A stretch of DNA of 64,000 nt from NCBI GenBank assembly GCA_037447655.1, contig JBBHKE010002973.1, positions 416,322 to 480,321 on the forward strand. The letters run 5' to 3'. Positions within the stretch are counted from its first letter, which is position 1. Every line of letters begins with the position of its first letter. Shown one piece after another: positions 21,921-34,378 of this stretch. Made by a program: the position numbers and the translations under genes. The notes under the pieces are model-generated. The model had not been told where the DNA came from and searched no databases. It saw nothing but the letters and a program-made list of their open reading frames with translations. Source of the stretch: Zygnema cylindricum (Eukaryota; Streptophyta; Zygnematophyceae; Zygnematales; Zygnemataceae).

Positions 21921-22926
21921 TGCAATTCTCTTTCGTCTATTGGACTACAAAATTCAAGAAGCCTCTAGGTAGTTTTTAACTAACCCACTTTCAGCCACAA
22001 CCACCCTTGCCTAAGCAGACAAGTTGATAATCGAACTGCACCCTTCTATATTCTAGACTACCCTAAGTGCGTAGCAAAAAAAATCACTGAAAACGGCCAA
22101 CCATCCCATAAATTATGAGGTGGCAAAGATGCCAATTTATACAAACTTTCAAAGAGAGAGGTGACTGTCTTCTAAAAATATGCTAAGTCCTACTTCCCTC
22201 GCACAACCTCTATCTACTACAGTACAACTTAATCAAATAACTGTATAGTACAGAAAGGTACTACGGCCGACGTCCTTTTTGTACGGCCTGTGTACGACAA
22301 GGCCATTGAGTGGACGCTTGTCCACATTTTACTCGTCCTGATGTTCTCTAGTTTTTTCTCGCGACCAAATATTATCTCTCCACGTGGCGCCAGGTCATGC
22401 GTCGTCCAAAAAGGTCAAAGTGACCATTCCGGGATCTCGGTGGCGATATGTGTTGTTGGATCGAACATCGACATTAAATGTTAGTCGTCGAAACAAATGT
22501 CCAATTCATTTGTTTCGTGCGCAATCATGTTCGCACTAAATATTAACTACTTCTATGTCCTTTCATTCGTAATTCCGTTAATCCGTTTAAATATTATAAC
22601 ATAGTTTAATTAATTATCACACCCTATGTATTGTAACGAACTCCTACGACAGACCGGTTATAACTAACGGCTACGCCTCGCTCTGCCGGTTGGAGGTTTG
22701 AGTCCTGCCGGACTCAACCTCTTGCAAGTGACTTATGTCACTCTATAGTCCTGCATATGGAGCAGAGGCAGCCATGGCTCCACTACACTCTCTCTCGTTT
22801 AGTGACTACAACAAGTATGGGGGATACATGAAAGAGGTTGAGGCAAATTGCTTGCGTTTTTTCTTTTCTTTTTCTACTAAGCTATTTAGACCTAGAAAAT
22901 ACTCTATAAATCCAGTGATTTTAACA
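21921..22926 (-). repeat. copia H LTR shared between two tandem copies
   Basis: A 1006-bp LTR in reverse orientation. To its left is a gag start with PBS (as for a 5' LTR). To its right is a polypurine tract and RNase H end (as for a 3' LTR). One LTR serving two bodies is what unequal LTR-LTR recombination leaves. It holds box-B-like GGAGGTTTGAGTCCTGCC at 22692, and the complement of its TATAAAT box is at about 22134-22140. Confidence 0.9.
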
Positions 22927-24382
22927 CTCCCCTTATTTTATAGTCTACTTTTAACTTCTCTTTTAATCCACTTTTTTCTCTACAATATTTTAACTTATGA
23001 CAGGTCACAGGTTTAGTCATCATGTCAGCCACCATTTCTTCATCAAATCCATACTTAAGATTCACAATTTAATTTTTAGCTTCCACCCTTACGAAGCTCA
23101 ATCTTATGTCCATATGCTTTGCTTTGAAATGGTGTTTTTGATTGGCTGCAATTGCAATGACAACCTGATTATCACAAAAGACTTCATGCACTCCCTCTTT
23201 CATATACCCTATTTTTTGCAACAAGGATTTGACCCACATCAACTCTTTCACAACTGAACAAGAGGCCATATACTCAGCCTCCATAGTAGACTGAGCAACC
23301 ACATTTTGTAGCTTGCTGCTCCAACAGCAAGCACCTTCCCCCACATACAACACATACCAAGAAGTGCATCTTCTCATAGGTGCATCCCGATAACTGCCAT
23401 CACTCCAAGTAGTGATATCAGTGTGCTCCCCTCCCACATGAAACCATAACTCTCTCGTTCCCACCAGATATCTCATGACTCTCTTGGCTGCCTACTAGTC
23501 TCTTTTCCTAGGATCATTAAGATTCCTACTCAGTTCTATAGTTGCTGGGGCTATGTCCCGCCTAGTATAGTTCATAAATTATATTAGACTTTGTCGAACC
23601 TGCTTTTATGGGATAGACTTCATAAACTCTCTCTCTTTTGGACTAATTTGATCATCTAAGATTAACACTCCTCCTTCTACACTTCTTTCACTTACTTTCT
23701 TCATGTCCATGTGAGTGGTACAACTGTTTGCCTTTTCCATCTAGAATTTCTCAAGCATATTACCTATTGTTGCTTTCTGAGTAAGTCTAATGATCCTTTT
23801 CCCCCTATCTTTATCTATTTGAATTCCCAAAATATATCTTGCCTCCCCTAAATCCTTCATGTCAAATCTGCTTCTAAGATCTTTATTTAACTTATTGATT
23901 TTTTTTAAAGACTTACTTAACACCAACAGATCATCCACATAAATTGCAATAAAAATCACACAATCCTCATCTTCAAACATATAGATAGAATGGTGAGAGC
24001 TGATCCGGATATATCTCAGACCGGTGAGAAACTCATCAAGTTTCTTATTCTACTGTCGGGGAGCCTACTTCAGTCCATATAAAGACTGTATGAGCTTGCA
24101 AACTATGCTCTCTTCTCCTTCCTCCACGAACCCTTCTAGTTGTCGCATGAAAATTTCTTCCTCTAACTCACCGTTGAGAAAGGCAATCTTAATATCCATC
24201 TGGTGTATTTCTAAGTCTTGTGTTGTGGCTAGACTGAGGAGAATCCTTTGTGATAGGAACCAAACAACTGGAGCAAAAGTCTCCTCATAGTCAATCCCCT
24301 CCTTTTGGGTAAACCCCTTTGATACCAACCAAGCCTTATATCTTTCAATGGTATTCACTGGGTTATGTTTTAGTTTAAACAC
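22927..24382 (-). pseudogene. copia H reverse transcriptase-RNase H
   Basis: Minus-strand remnants: RNase H (23476-23069; WSDGSYRDA, MEAEYMAS, CDNQVVIAIA), the palm with AIYVDDLLVL (23980-23741), and the RT start (24382-24065; FTQKEGIDYEETFAPVV). The end at 24382 reads VFKLKHNP and fits exactly to GCKWV at 39075 once one copy of the TTAAACAC duplication is removed. This shows that the hAT-like element interrupts a single copia here. Confidence 0.92.
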
Positions 24383-24888
24383 TAGTGTTGGCTATTGGGT
24401 AAATTCATATCGCGATAATTTCGGTATTCAATATATCGAATATTAATCGAGCAAAATCCTCGATATATCGTACCGCGACCAACATAAATTATTGTGATAT
24501 GTATCGCGATAAATAGTATTTTTTAAATTTAATATTTTATATATTTTTATATTATATGTCATTTTAGACAAAAAGACAAATTGTCTGATACGCCACGTAC
24601 GACCTGATTTTCGTTCCGTGACTTAAAGGTAGACGCCGCAAAATGCAACCAACAAAAAAATACTAATTCTGTAATTTATATATTTTCTTATTTAGGGTAT
24701 TGTTACATTAGGAGGTCTTTGCAATATTACGAACAACAAAATTTATGTATTACAGAGGCCTCAGTTACATCGCGTATCGTCTTTAAATAAAATTTTGCAT
24801 ACGTGTTCTGATTTAAAATCGTCAAAGATATCAATACCGACCATGTTCATACTTGCGAATTCCGTACTTGGGTATTATGTACGTGTAC

Positions 24889-25882
24889 TGTTGAAAATTA
24901 CTAGATTTATAGGATATTTTCTAGGTCTAAAATAAAATAAAAGAGCAAGCAGCGTGCTTTCACCTTTCCTGTCTATCCCCGATACTTGTTGCATTCACTG
25001 AAAGAGAGAGAGAGAAATAGTAGGGAAGCCATGGCTGCCTCAGCCTAATAAGCAGTACTGGAGTGACTTATATTACTCTCAACAAAAGCTTGAGTTCGGC
25101 AAGACTCAAACCACCAACCAGCAAAGCGAGGCGTAGCCGTCAACCCTAACCGGTCTGTCCTAGAAGTTCGTTGAAGTATATAGGGTATGATTAATATTTA
25201 AACTGTGTTTCGATCGATAAACAGATTAACGAAAATACAAAATAAAACGACATGGAACATGTTATATATAGTGCGAATATAATACCGCACGGAACAAATG
25301 AATCGGACATTTGTTTTGACGGTCAATATTGAATGTCGGTTTTTATCCAACGGCGCACATCATCACCTAGATCCCGGAATGGTCACTTTGGCGTTTTATG
25401 ACGTGTCGTGACCTCGCGCCACGTGCAGAGATAACATATGGTCGTGGGAATTACGAGGAATGTACGGACGAGTGAAAGTGGACACGCGTTCGCTTAATGG
25501 CTTTTTCATACATAGGCCGTACAGAAAGTACATCGGTAGTAGTACTTTCTTGTACTGTACAGTGATATTATTGGTTTGTTCAGTCAATAGATAGGGGTTG
25601 TGAGAGGGAACCAGGACTTAGAAAAATCTGTTAGGTATTCCTCACTCTCTTTGAGAGTTTGTATAAATTGGCATCTTTGTCACCCTATAACTAATTTGCT
25701 GGTTGGTCGTTTTCAGTGATTCTTTTTGCTACGGACTCACGGGGGTCCAAGCTGCACAAGGGTGTTTTCAAAGTGTCAGTTTGGCTCTTTGGGCATCAGT
25801 TGTAGTGGCTTGAAGTGGGATAGTTAAAAACTATCTAGAGGCTTCTTCAATTATGTAGTCCAATGGAGGACACAAAATTGCA
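24889..25882 (+). repeat. solo copia LTR
   Basis: A single 994-bp + strand LTR (TGTTGAAAAT...AAATTGCA) with no internal region, flanked by a perfect TGTAC duplication (24884-24888, 25883-25887). It has the TATAAATTGGCA box (25664), GTAC motifs and the antisense tRNA-like segment. It is the product of LTR-LTR recombination of a complete copia that had landed in the hAT-like element. Confidence 0.93.
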
Positions 25883-25977
25883 TGTACTTGGCAAGAGTAC
25901 CGCGTCAATGTACCTCACAGATCTCAATCAGTTTGCTGACTTTCAGAAAAAAACCGTATTTTCTTACGATCACTTTG

Positions 25978-26945
25978 TGTAATAGTAATAGCGGATAGAA
26001 CTTGTTTTTAAAGAGGTATTTATGTGTTATGATTATAGAGTACTAAATTTGGTAGACGTCCGCGAGAGAATCACGCTATTTGGAGTTATATTTTAAAAGT
26101 TATAGTGATTGGTGTATTTAGGTAACAAGGTGGGGTATAAATAACAAGTGGGTATCACTGAAACGGGTTAAGGGTCAAATTAGTACCGAAATTACTCGTG
26201 TACGTTTCATAAAGTTCTAATGAAACGTTTTGTATGCACGGTGGTTTGTTTCGTACAAATTTTAGTACGAAACGTCACTTTCACTTAAGAGAATTTCGTA
26301 GGAAGTTTCACGTGCGAAATTTGTTACGCACGATCGTGCGAAGTCGCGTTTTGTTTGGCGCGCACTTTTGCACGTAAATGTTACGTAGTGAAACGTAACG
26401 ATTGATTGGTTAATAAAGAGCTAAGTAGTTAGTAAGAGATTTCGCACGTTTTTGCATTGGTCAGTCTGAGTCCTTGCAGATCAATGATTGGCCCAGGTAA
26501 AAACCTATTAAAACAAAGCGTTGACTCTGGCCTAGCTAGTCCAAGGCGATGATGGATAAATAGTGAAGTGTAAGAGGAGAGTAGACATCTTTTCTTTTGG
26601 AAAAGTTTGGGGAAATTCTGGCTGATCTTGGTTCGAGCGATTAATACCAAATTGGAGAAAAGGCATTTTTCCATTGAAATCTCTTACTAACTAAATAGGG
26701 TTTAAGTAGTTAAGAGATAGAATTATTAAGAGTGGAGAGTAGTGGAAAACACTATAATAAAAAGGGTTGAGCCACGAGGGCAAGAGACCAAGCTAATGTT
26801 ATGTGGACAAAAGCTTCTTCTAATTTAAAGTTTATCCTTATGTGAGTGTGGTCCAATGTGGATTTGTATTTTCCAATGTGTGGAATGTGTGGTTGGGATT
26901 GTTTGTAGTAATGGGATTTTTTGAAAGGTAGGAGATCCTGTTACA
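25978..26945 (+). repeat. gypsy 5' LTR
   Basis: A 968-bp LTR, TGTAATAGTA...CCTGTTACA. It contains several copies of CGTAC/TTTCGTAC motifs (about 26200-26400), including the inverted pair GTTTCGTACAAATT and AGTACGAAAC. A hexamer-rich GCACGATCGTGC palindrome is at 26327-26338. The same features occur in the 3' LTR and the fragment at 17855. Confidence 0.92.
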
Positions 26946-27717
26946 TATGGTATGGAAGCTTGGTTAAAAGCCAAAGAGAAGCTTGCTCACCCAAAAATTG
27001 ACTGCCGTGACCGGTGAGGGTGCTCTAACCCGGGTTGGTGGAACCACAATGTGAGTGGTAGGGGATTGGAGGGAACCTTAGTGACCACACTGCCAGCGGC
27101 CGCTGGTTAGATGTGGGGCGTGCTTAGGTCCTCAAGACTAAGGCGGGGTGGGAAGTGTAACCACCGCTGAAGCTCACTCCAATTACATAGAGGCCAAATA
27201 AACTTGCCTTCTCTTAGCAATGATTCATGTGTAGAGGAAGGGCAAGAAGCCAAGAAGGGTGAGGATGTGAGGATTAGAGAGTAAAAGATCTTGATGTAGT
27301 GGGAAGTGGGAAATTTGCTAATGGATGAGAAGGAAAGTGGAGTACTTTACTTCTTCAAGAGCAAAGGAGTCCAAAAATGACTCAAAACCTTTCAAACCCT
27401 AAATTGTTACCTTTGATTGATTTCAATTTTGCTGTAGCAAAATTTGTGGTTAAATCTTACCTTTGAGAGCTTTCAATTTTGTTGTTGCAAAATTTGTGGG
27501 GAAATTCTTACCTTTTTGTTTCAAAATTGGGAAATTGAAATTTGAATTTGCACTAACTTGTTGTCAATGTTTTTTTTTTTTTTTCTCAGATTTTGACATT
27601 TTCAAATGATTCGTTAAGGAGAAGAAGTCTTGGTTAGAACAATCTTAGGACTTCAAATCTGCAGCAAATTTCTTTGGGACATTATATTCTTTCTTTTCTT
27701 TTGCTTGATTTCATTGT

Positions 27718-28212
27718 GTGATAATGACAAATTCTCCATGGAAACGTGAAAAGGAGAATGCTTTGAATGTGTTGAAGAAGCGTACTATGAAATTGGTCAA
27801 AAGATTTAATAATCATGCTGCCGCTGTGGATGAAACCATTTTCGAATTGAAAAGTGAATTGAAAGTTGTTAAAAAAAATGGAAATGTTTCAAATAAGAAA
27901 TTAGATAAACTTATTAACTTAATTCAGACCAAGAATGATATAAATGACTTAAAAGGTGAAAGTAGTAAAAAGAATGCTAGTTTTAGGGAGGATGATCATG
28001 ATAGACCTAAGAAGATAAGAGATCTGAAATTGTCTATTAGTGAGGCACCATCGTTTGATGGTAAGAAGATTGATGAGTTGGATGCTTGGATTTTTCATAT
28101 GGAGTATTATTTGGAATCTAGAAATTGTGATCGTGATGATTACAATTCTTTTGTTGTTAGCTGTCTAAAAGGCGATGCTCAGATTTGGTATTACATTTCA
28201 GAGAAGTTCTAA
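27718..28212 (+). pseudogene. gypsy gag, N-terminal part
   Basis: A 164-residue frame beginning with a basic, coiled-coil-like segment (ENALNVLKKRTMKLVKRF), then a gag core with LSISEAPSFDGKKIDELDAW and GDAQIWYYISEKF, typical of plant Ty3/gypsy gag. It stops at 28212. The gag continues with shifts to 28420, so it is broken. The leader 26946-27717 has no frame and carries two AATTTTGCTGTAGCAAAATT-like repeats near 27425-27500. Confidence 0.88.
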
Positions 28213-28419
28213 ATTGATTCCTAATAATGATAATTGAGAAATTTTTAAAACCGCGATCAAATCGCGATTCTTGTTTGTCACTTTTATATCTAGAATCGAA
28301 GAAAAGTGGCGGAACTGTAAGCAGACTCGATCTGTGAAGGATTACATTGTGGAATTTGACTCATCTAGCATTCACGTTATAGGTTTGACTGATGAAATGG
28401 CTAAGTTGCATTTCTTAAA

Positions 28420-28850
28420 TTGTCTAAACCCTATACTGAATCAGAATTGAAACATCAAAAATTTAATAATTTGAAAGAATTACAAGAAAAGGCATTGGAA
28501 TTAGAGGATCAATTGGGGTATAATCGGGAAACTAGATCACTTAGGGGTAATTTGAATGAAGTATCAGAGTGGGATGAGAGGGAATTTGTGGATGAGGGTC
28601 TCATTAATGCTCAGAAGCCTAACCTTACCATCCCCACGTGCACTATTTGTGAGAAAAAGGGTCATAGAGCATTTGAGTGTGCACAACTGAAAAAGATTAA
28701 CTGTTATAACTGTGGAGAGGAGGGACATTTTAGTAAAGAGTGCACAAAATCCAAAAAAAGTCGTTTGTGACTACTTTACATGCATGAAGTTACTTGTTTC
28801 AAATGTGGAGGTCCAGATCATTACGCTAAAGACTGTACAGATAAAGGTTT
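28420..28850 (+). pseudogene. gypsy gag C-terminus with three CCHC zinc knuckles
   Basis: Three knuckles follow each other: CTICEKKGHRAFEC, CNYCGEEG-type CYNCGEEGHFSKEC and, beyond an in-frame TGA at 28768-28770, CFKCGGPDHYAKDC. The first two lie in a 116-residue frame and the third is in the same frame after the stop. Nucleocapsid-type knuckles bind the element RNA. The protease expected next is absent. Confidence 0.88.
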
Positions 28851-28978
28851 TGCATACATTATCTCTTAAGAAATTGCATAGAAATCATATAAATAACATA
28901 ACCAGATTGGGAGTGGAAGGTTTGATATCTGTTAAACAATTTAAAAAACACTTATAAGATAAAACAAATCATGCTTTC

Positions 28979-30410
28979 TTGTTATTAGTAACTAAGGCAG
29001 TTACTGATGAAAGGGGGAGAGAAAACACTAACATTAATGTCATCCCTAAATCAAACACCACTAAAACTCTCGAAAAACTAAAATCTGATTTTGTAATTGA
29101 CATTAATACATCTGAGGTTGCTGTTAATGATTTGATTTTTGAATTTCAAGATATTTTTCCAAGTAATTTACCCTCAGGAAGGCCAACTTCCCGAGATGTA
29201 AAACATGTTATTAACGTTGAACCTGGATGCAACTCTCTTGTCACAGGAATTTATAAGCACGGTTTGTTTGAGAAGGAGGAATCAAAGAATCAGATCAAGG
29301 AACTCCGAGAGAAATAACATATTCAGCCCAGCAAATCACCGTACGGAGCACCAGTTCTCTTCGTCAAAAAGAAGGACGGAACGTTGAGAATGTGTATCGA
29401 TTATCGTTGTCTGAACAAGATTACGGTGAATGATTAAGTATTCGTTACCTTTAATTTGTGATTTTGATAGATCTTTTAAAAGGTGCTAAAGTATTTTCGT
29501 TGATTGACCTGCGTAGTGGCTTCAATCAAGTGCCAATTAGAATTGAATATTTTTTATAAAATTGCTTTCAAGACTAGGGTGGGTCATTTCGAATGGATAA
29601 TGATGCCATTCGGCTTAACGAATGCACCGCCTATTTACCAAAGATTAAAAAACCAAACCTTTTCAAATTACATAGATGAGTTTGTCCCAGTGTTTATAGA
29701 TGATATTTTAGTTTACAGTGAATCTCAAGAAAACCATATAATTCATTTAAGAAGAGTATTGGAAAGGTTAAGAGAAAGAAAATTATATGGAAAATTGTCA
29801 AAATCCAGCTTTTTTAAAAGTGAACAATTATTTTTGGGACACATAGTTAGTGGGGAAGGTGTTAAAACATATCCATCCAAAATTTTAGCAATCCAAAATT
29901 GGAAACAACCTACTAATGTCACTAAAGTTAGATCGTTTTTTGGATTGGCCACTTATTACATGAAGTTTATCAGAAACTTCAATATGATCGCTGCACCTTT
30001 GACCGATTTACTTCGGGAGAAGGAGACGTTTGTGTGGGGAGCTGATCAAGAGGGAGAATTCGAGGAACTAAAAGGGAAGTTGATCTTTGCCCCTACACTG
30101 GTGTATCTTAACCCTGCTGGGGAATTTGAAGTTCTGATCACTACAGATGCATCTGATAAAGGTCTACATGTAGTCAAAAGTCAAAAAGTCGGCAAACACT
30201 TTCATCCAAATGCTTTTGAGTCCAAAAAATTCAATGTTGAAAAGAACTATACACCATAGAAAAAGGAATTACTTGCAATTGTTCATGCATTGGTGAAATG
30301 GTGTTGTTATTTGTAATAAAAGAATTTACAGTTCACTGTAATAATAAAGCACTCTCTTATTTACAAATATTAAGTGATGCACGGATTATGACTGGCAGAC
30401 AGGTTAGGTG
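28979..30410 (+). pseudogene. gypsy reverse transcriptase and start of RNase H
   Basis: The linker and RT start (FQDIFPSNLPSGRPTSRDVK) are followed by shifted pieces ([20 protein letters not shown]) and a 251-residue frame (29504-30259). That frame has MMPFGLTNAPPIYQRL, the catalytic FIDDILVYS and the connection YMKFIRNFN, then RNase H ITTDASDKG. The reading stops at the nested copia inside the RNase H segment TGRQVRW. No protease motif exists between the knuckles and RT, which are only about 130 bp apart, so that domain was deleted. Confidence 0.92.
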
Positions 30411-31469
30411 TGCAACTCTGAGACCTCCATAGGACCTCAGTGTAAGCAGCTCACACGAAGCCTCTAAGATAACCCTAACCCCTTTGTCTTTCAGCACGAA
30501 TAACAACCACCTGGCAAACAAAAGCTCCGACAACCTTCACCCCTCTAAAGGCAAGACTCCCCTAAGTCGATAGCAAAAAGAATCTATGAATTTGCTCCCC
30601 TGAGCAGTAACTTATGGAGGGTTATACTAGACATTTTGTACAGAAGCTCTTTGGGAGAGAGGGTCCTATTTACCAATTTTTCTAAGTCTTATCTCTCTCA
30701 CAAACTCTATCTACTGGTGTACAGCACCAATCATATTACACTGCAATACATAAAAGTACAGCTGCCGGTGTACTTTATGTACGGAATTTGTACGACATGG
30801 CCTAAATGTCGACAATTGTCATATCCGGATTCGGTCCCGTAATTCCCGGAGATGCCGCGATCCAACGTAATTTTGCCACGTGTCATCCGATGTGGCGATG
30901 ACCACAAACTGCCGAGAATCTCTTCCGCGATCTCGGCTTTCTTTTCGGCAATCCGTTTGAATGCAAATTTTAATCGCAACCGTCATAAATGCTTGTGCGG
31001 TATTTGTTTCATAAAAGAAACCAAATGCGCGGTACTTATTTTTTGTCCATAACGCAATCCGTACGTTTTACATAACGTGATCTATGTAACCTTAAACATC
31101 CGCCGTTAAATGAATTTTCCTACGTGTTAACATTTAAATAAATATCAAACCCAATAGTATGTATCGTAACTTCTAGACTTAACGGCTAAGGCTACCGGCT
31201 ACCGGCGTTTTGACGGTCGGCAGGTACCAGGATCAAATCCTGTTACCGGCATACACCTTTTAGTAAATAAACCTACCTCTTTAACTAATCTATTTCCCGT
31301 AAACCTCTGGATAGCCTAGGTAGCCATGGCTCTAGCTTCCTCTCCAACTTCTCAGTGACTGCAACAAGTGTGGGAGTTTGGAGAGAGAAGTTAGAGGCAC
31401 ACTTCACCGGCTTCTTTCTATATTCCAATTTAGACCTAGAAAATAATAAAATAACCATCGATTTCTACA
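30411..31469 (-). repeat. 3' LTR of copia G
   Basis: A 1059-bp LTR, TGCAACTCTGAGACC to GATTTCTACA on +. It contains GCCACGTGTCATCC (G-box) near 30887, GTAC motifs, and the antisense tRNA-like segment CAGGTACCAGGATCAAATCC at 31221. Confidence 0.92.
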
Positions 31470-31499
31470 CTCCCCTTATTTTCTAGTCAATCTTTAATT

Positions 31500-32710
31500 T
31501 CAGACCACAGGTTTGGTCATCATATGTGCTACCATCTCACTATCCGGTCGGTAACATAAACTGATTATTTTGTTTTCTACTTTCTCTCTAACAAAGCTGA
31601 GTCTAATGTCCATGTGTTTAGCTTTAAAATGATGTTTAGGATTGGTTGAAATAGCGATTGCAGCCTGATTATCACAAAAAAAAAAATTGCACACCACTCT
31701 TAAGGTGACAAAGCTCACCAAGCAAAGACTTGACCCACATCAATTCTTTTACAACATAGCAGAAGGCCATATACTCAGCCTCCATGGTGGATTGAGCAAT
31801 AACCTTTTGCTGTTTGCTACTCCAATAGCAAGCCCCATCACCCACATATAATACATATCCAGAAGTACATCTCCTCATCAGAGCATCACCATAACTGGCA
31901 TCACTCCAAGTAGTGATGTCAGTATTCTCCCCACCCAAATGCAACCATAGATCCCTAGTTCCTTTCAAATATCTAAGGACTCTCTTAGATGCCTCCCAAT
32001 GCTTCTTAGTGGGAGCATTTAGACTTCTACTCAGCACTCGTACAGCTGCAGCTAAACCGGCCGGGTGCAATTCATGAAATAGATTAGGCTTCCCACTACT
32101 TGCTGTAAAGAATAGTCAGCATGAACTTCTGTTCTTCATGACTTAATTCCTTATCTAAGATTATGACTCATTTTTCCTCACTCCTCTCACTTCATTTCTT
32201 TAACTCTATTGAAGTTGTACAACTATTAGCTTTATCGATCTGAAATTTTTCCAGCATGTTCCCTATTGCTTCCTTTTTAGTCAATCTTATAATCTTTCTT
32301 TCTCGGTCTCTTTCTACTTGAATTCCCAAAATATATTTTGCTTTTCCCATATCCTTCATTTCAAATCTCCCCTTAAGATCGGTTTTCAGTTTATTAATTT
32401 TTTCCATTGATTTACTTACAACAAGTAAATCATCAACATTTGCAATAAATATAATACCATCCTCATCTTCAAAAACATAGATTGAGTGATCTGAGTTGAT
32501 CCAGATATATCCCAGACCGGTAAGAAAGTCATCAAGTTTTTTATTCCACCGTCGAGGCGCCTGTTTCAAACCGTAAAGGGATTTAATCAGCCGGCATACC
32601 TTACTCTTCTCTCTTTCCTCCACAAATCCTTCGGGTTGTCGCATAAAGATCTCCTTTTTCAATTCTCCATGCAAAAAGGTTGTCTTAATGTCCATCTGGT
32701 GCACCTCCAT
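31500..32710 (-). pseudogene. copia G reverse transcriptase-RNase H
   Basis: The RT frame (32710-32192, 172 residues) has MDIKTTFLHGELKKEIFMRQ and SLYGLKQAPRRWNKKLDDFL. The catalytic region reads FIANVDDLLVV where relatives have FIAIYVDDLLV: a three-base loss turns YVDD into NVDD. RNase H (32070-31672 and 31721-31500) keeps WSDASYGDA and MEAEYMAF, and it is shifted at FCDNQAAIAI. The enzyme is unlikely to be active. Confidence 0.9.
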
Positions 32711-32824
32711 GTCTTCCGCTGCTATTAGACTGAGAAGTATGTGGACAGAGGGAAATCAGACGACCGAGGCAAAGGTTTCCTCATAGTCGATTCCTTCTTT
32801 CTGTGTAAATCCTTTTGCCACCAA

Positions 32825-34318
32825 TCAGACTTTGTAACGCTCAATGGTGTTATCCGGGATTAGTTTTAATTTGAAAACCCAGTTACAACCGATTGGTTTT
32901 CGATTAGGTGGACAGTCCACTAGCTCCCTAGTATCGACTGCCATAATTGATGCCATCTCCTCATTGATGGTTGTTTTCCACGGGTTCTTTTCTGGACAAG
33001 TCATCGCCTCTCCATAAGTTTGAGGTTCATCTTGATGAGATAGTTTTGTTACCTTGTTATTAACCTGTTTTTCTTCTAATCTCTTACTACTTCTCCTCCC
33101 CCCCTCAAAATATGTGGCCAAAATAGATGGTTCTCGTGGGTTTTTTCGATCAATCTCGACTTCTCCTTTATCCCTTGATTCCGAATCAATTTCCATCACG
33201 TCTTCCACTTTGGGTAGAGTTGTCACTGGAGTTTTCGCAGCCGAGTCCTTTTCGGTCTGATTTCTACCTGGAAGAATGTCATCTTCTCTTAAACCTGGAT
33301 AGTTAAGAATTTCAAAGTCATCGGAATTTTTTGACTCAAATCAGATTTTTACTTACTTTGTATACTTGAAGGGATCCAGGGACTTTCCTTCATCCATAAC
33401 TACTAGACTCTTTACTAAGATTATATCTTCCCTTTTTAGATAATAAACTTTATATCATTTAACATCCTCATCATATCCTAATAAGTATCCCGGTTTTCTT
33501 TTAGGATATAGCTTCCAATTAGACCGATCTGTATCTAGACTGAATACTTGACTGCCGAAAACCATTAAGTGAGATATGTCTGGTTTCGGACCTGTCCATC
33601 TCTCATAAGGTGTTTGATCTTTTATTGCTGAAGTAAGAACTCTATTTTTGAGGTAATTAGCACATTTCATTGCTTCGGCCCAAAACCTTTTTCTTATCTT
33701 CTTGTCCGACAACATACTTCTAGCACTATCACTTAGTGTCTTATTTAATCTTTCAACTACCCCATTCAGTTCTGGGTTTTCTGGAACTGTCTTTTGGTGT
33801 TGGACTCCATCTTCCCTTAGAAAATCCTCAAAATGGTTAGAAGTATACTCTCCACCATTGTCACTCCTTACTCTCTTGATTAGAGTTTCATGGAGTTTTT
33901 CGCTCCATGCTTTATATTGTCTAAAACAATCTTGAGCTTCACACTTGTTTTTCAAAAAATACACCCTAGAATACCGAGACCAATCATCAGTGATAGTCAT
34001 CATAAATCTCTTCCCCCCCGGTTTGGGCACTTTGGCCGGTCCCCAAATATCTGTGTGTACTAAATCTTGAATTTTTTCTCCCCTATAGGTGGATGTTTTG
34101 GGAAAGGGCAATCTGTGTGCTTTACCTTGTGCACATCCACTACAATAAGTTAGATTCTCACTCTCACTGAACTGAATCCCTTCCACCACTCCCATCTTTT
34201 CCATCTCTCTTAGCTTATCTAGATTCACATGCCTAAGTCTCTTATGCCACATCATTATATCATGAACACCAGCATAATAAAGTTTCTTCTTTTCATTTCT
34301 TAAAATCAGCCTAAACAT
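32825..34318 (-). pseudogene. copia G integrase and linker
   Basis: The 287-residue integrase frame (34318-33455) is well kept. It has the zinc site HKRLRHVNLDKLREMEKMGV...CSGCAQG, core DIWGPAKVP, SDNGGEYTSNHFEDFL and the LNGVVERLNKTLSD glutamate region, then KPDISHLMVFGSQVFSLDTD. The linker towards RT (33226-32825) has GEVEIDRKNPREPSILATYF and KPIGCNWVFKLKLIPDN. The frames are separated by stops and shifts near 33440-33230. Confidence 0.9.
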
Positions 34319-34378
34319 CCCTTGGCTACCTTTTTCAGCGGTGAAATAAACTTCCTCCTCAAAACTAGCAGTAAAGAC

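Larger units (their letters stand above)
17855..22926. repeat. left copy of a 5-kb duplicated block
   Basis: This order is repeated at 37914-42974: gypsy LTR end, hAT-like right terminus, copia H integrase-gag, copia H LTR. The offset is about 20,060 bp with a few small indels. Because the block includes the ends of three different nested elements, it must have been copied after all three insertions. See the findings for the mechanism. Confidence 0.92.

Noticed and set aside
18802-24888. Circularly permuted copia (opened LTR circle) from the order hAT end, integrase, gag, LTR, RT, hAT start
   Set aside because: The right copy at 37914-42974 shows copia H in normal order around the hAT-like element. 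Tandem duplication through LTRs explains the left arrangement without a circle.
24889-25882. 5' LTR of the following gypsy
   Set aside because: Its ends, TATA box and TGTAC duplication are copia-type and closed on both sides, so it is a solo LTR. The gypsy LTR starts at 25978.
31190-31260. Genuine tRNA gene
   Set aside because: Only the T-arm/box-B part is convincing. No acceptor stem pairs, no anticodon arm is formed, and the segment is inside an LTR.
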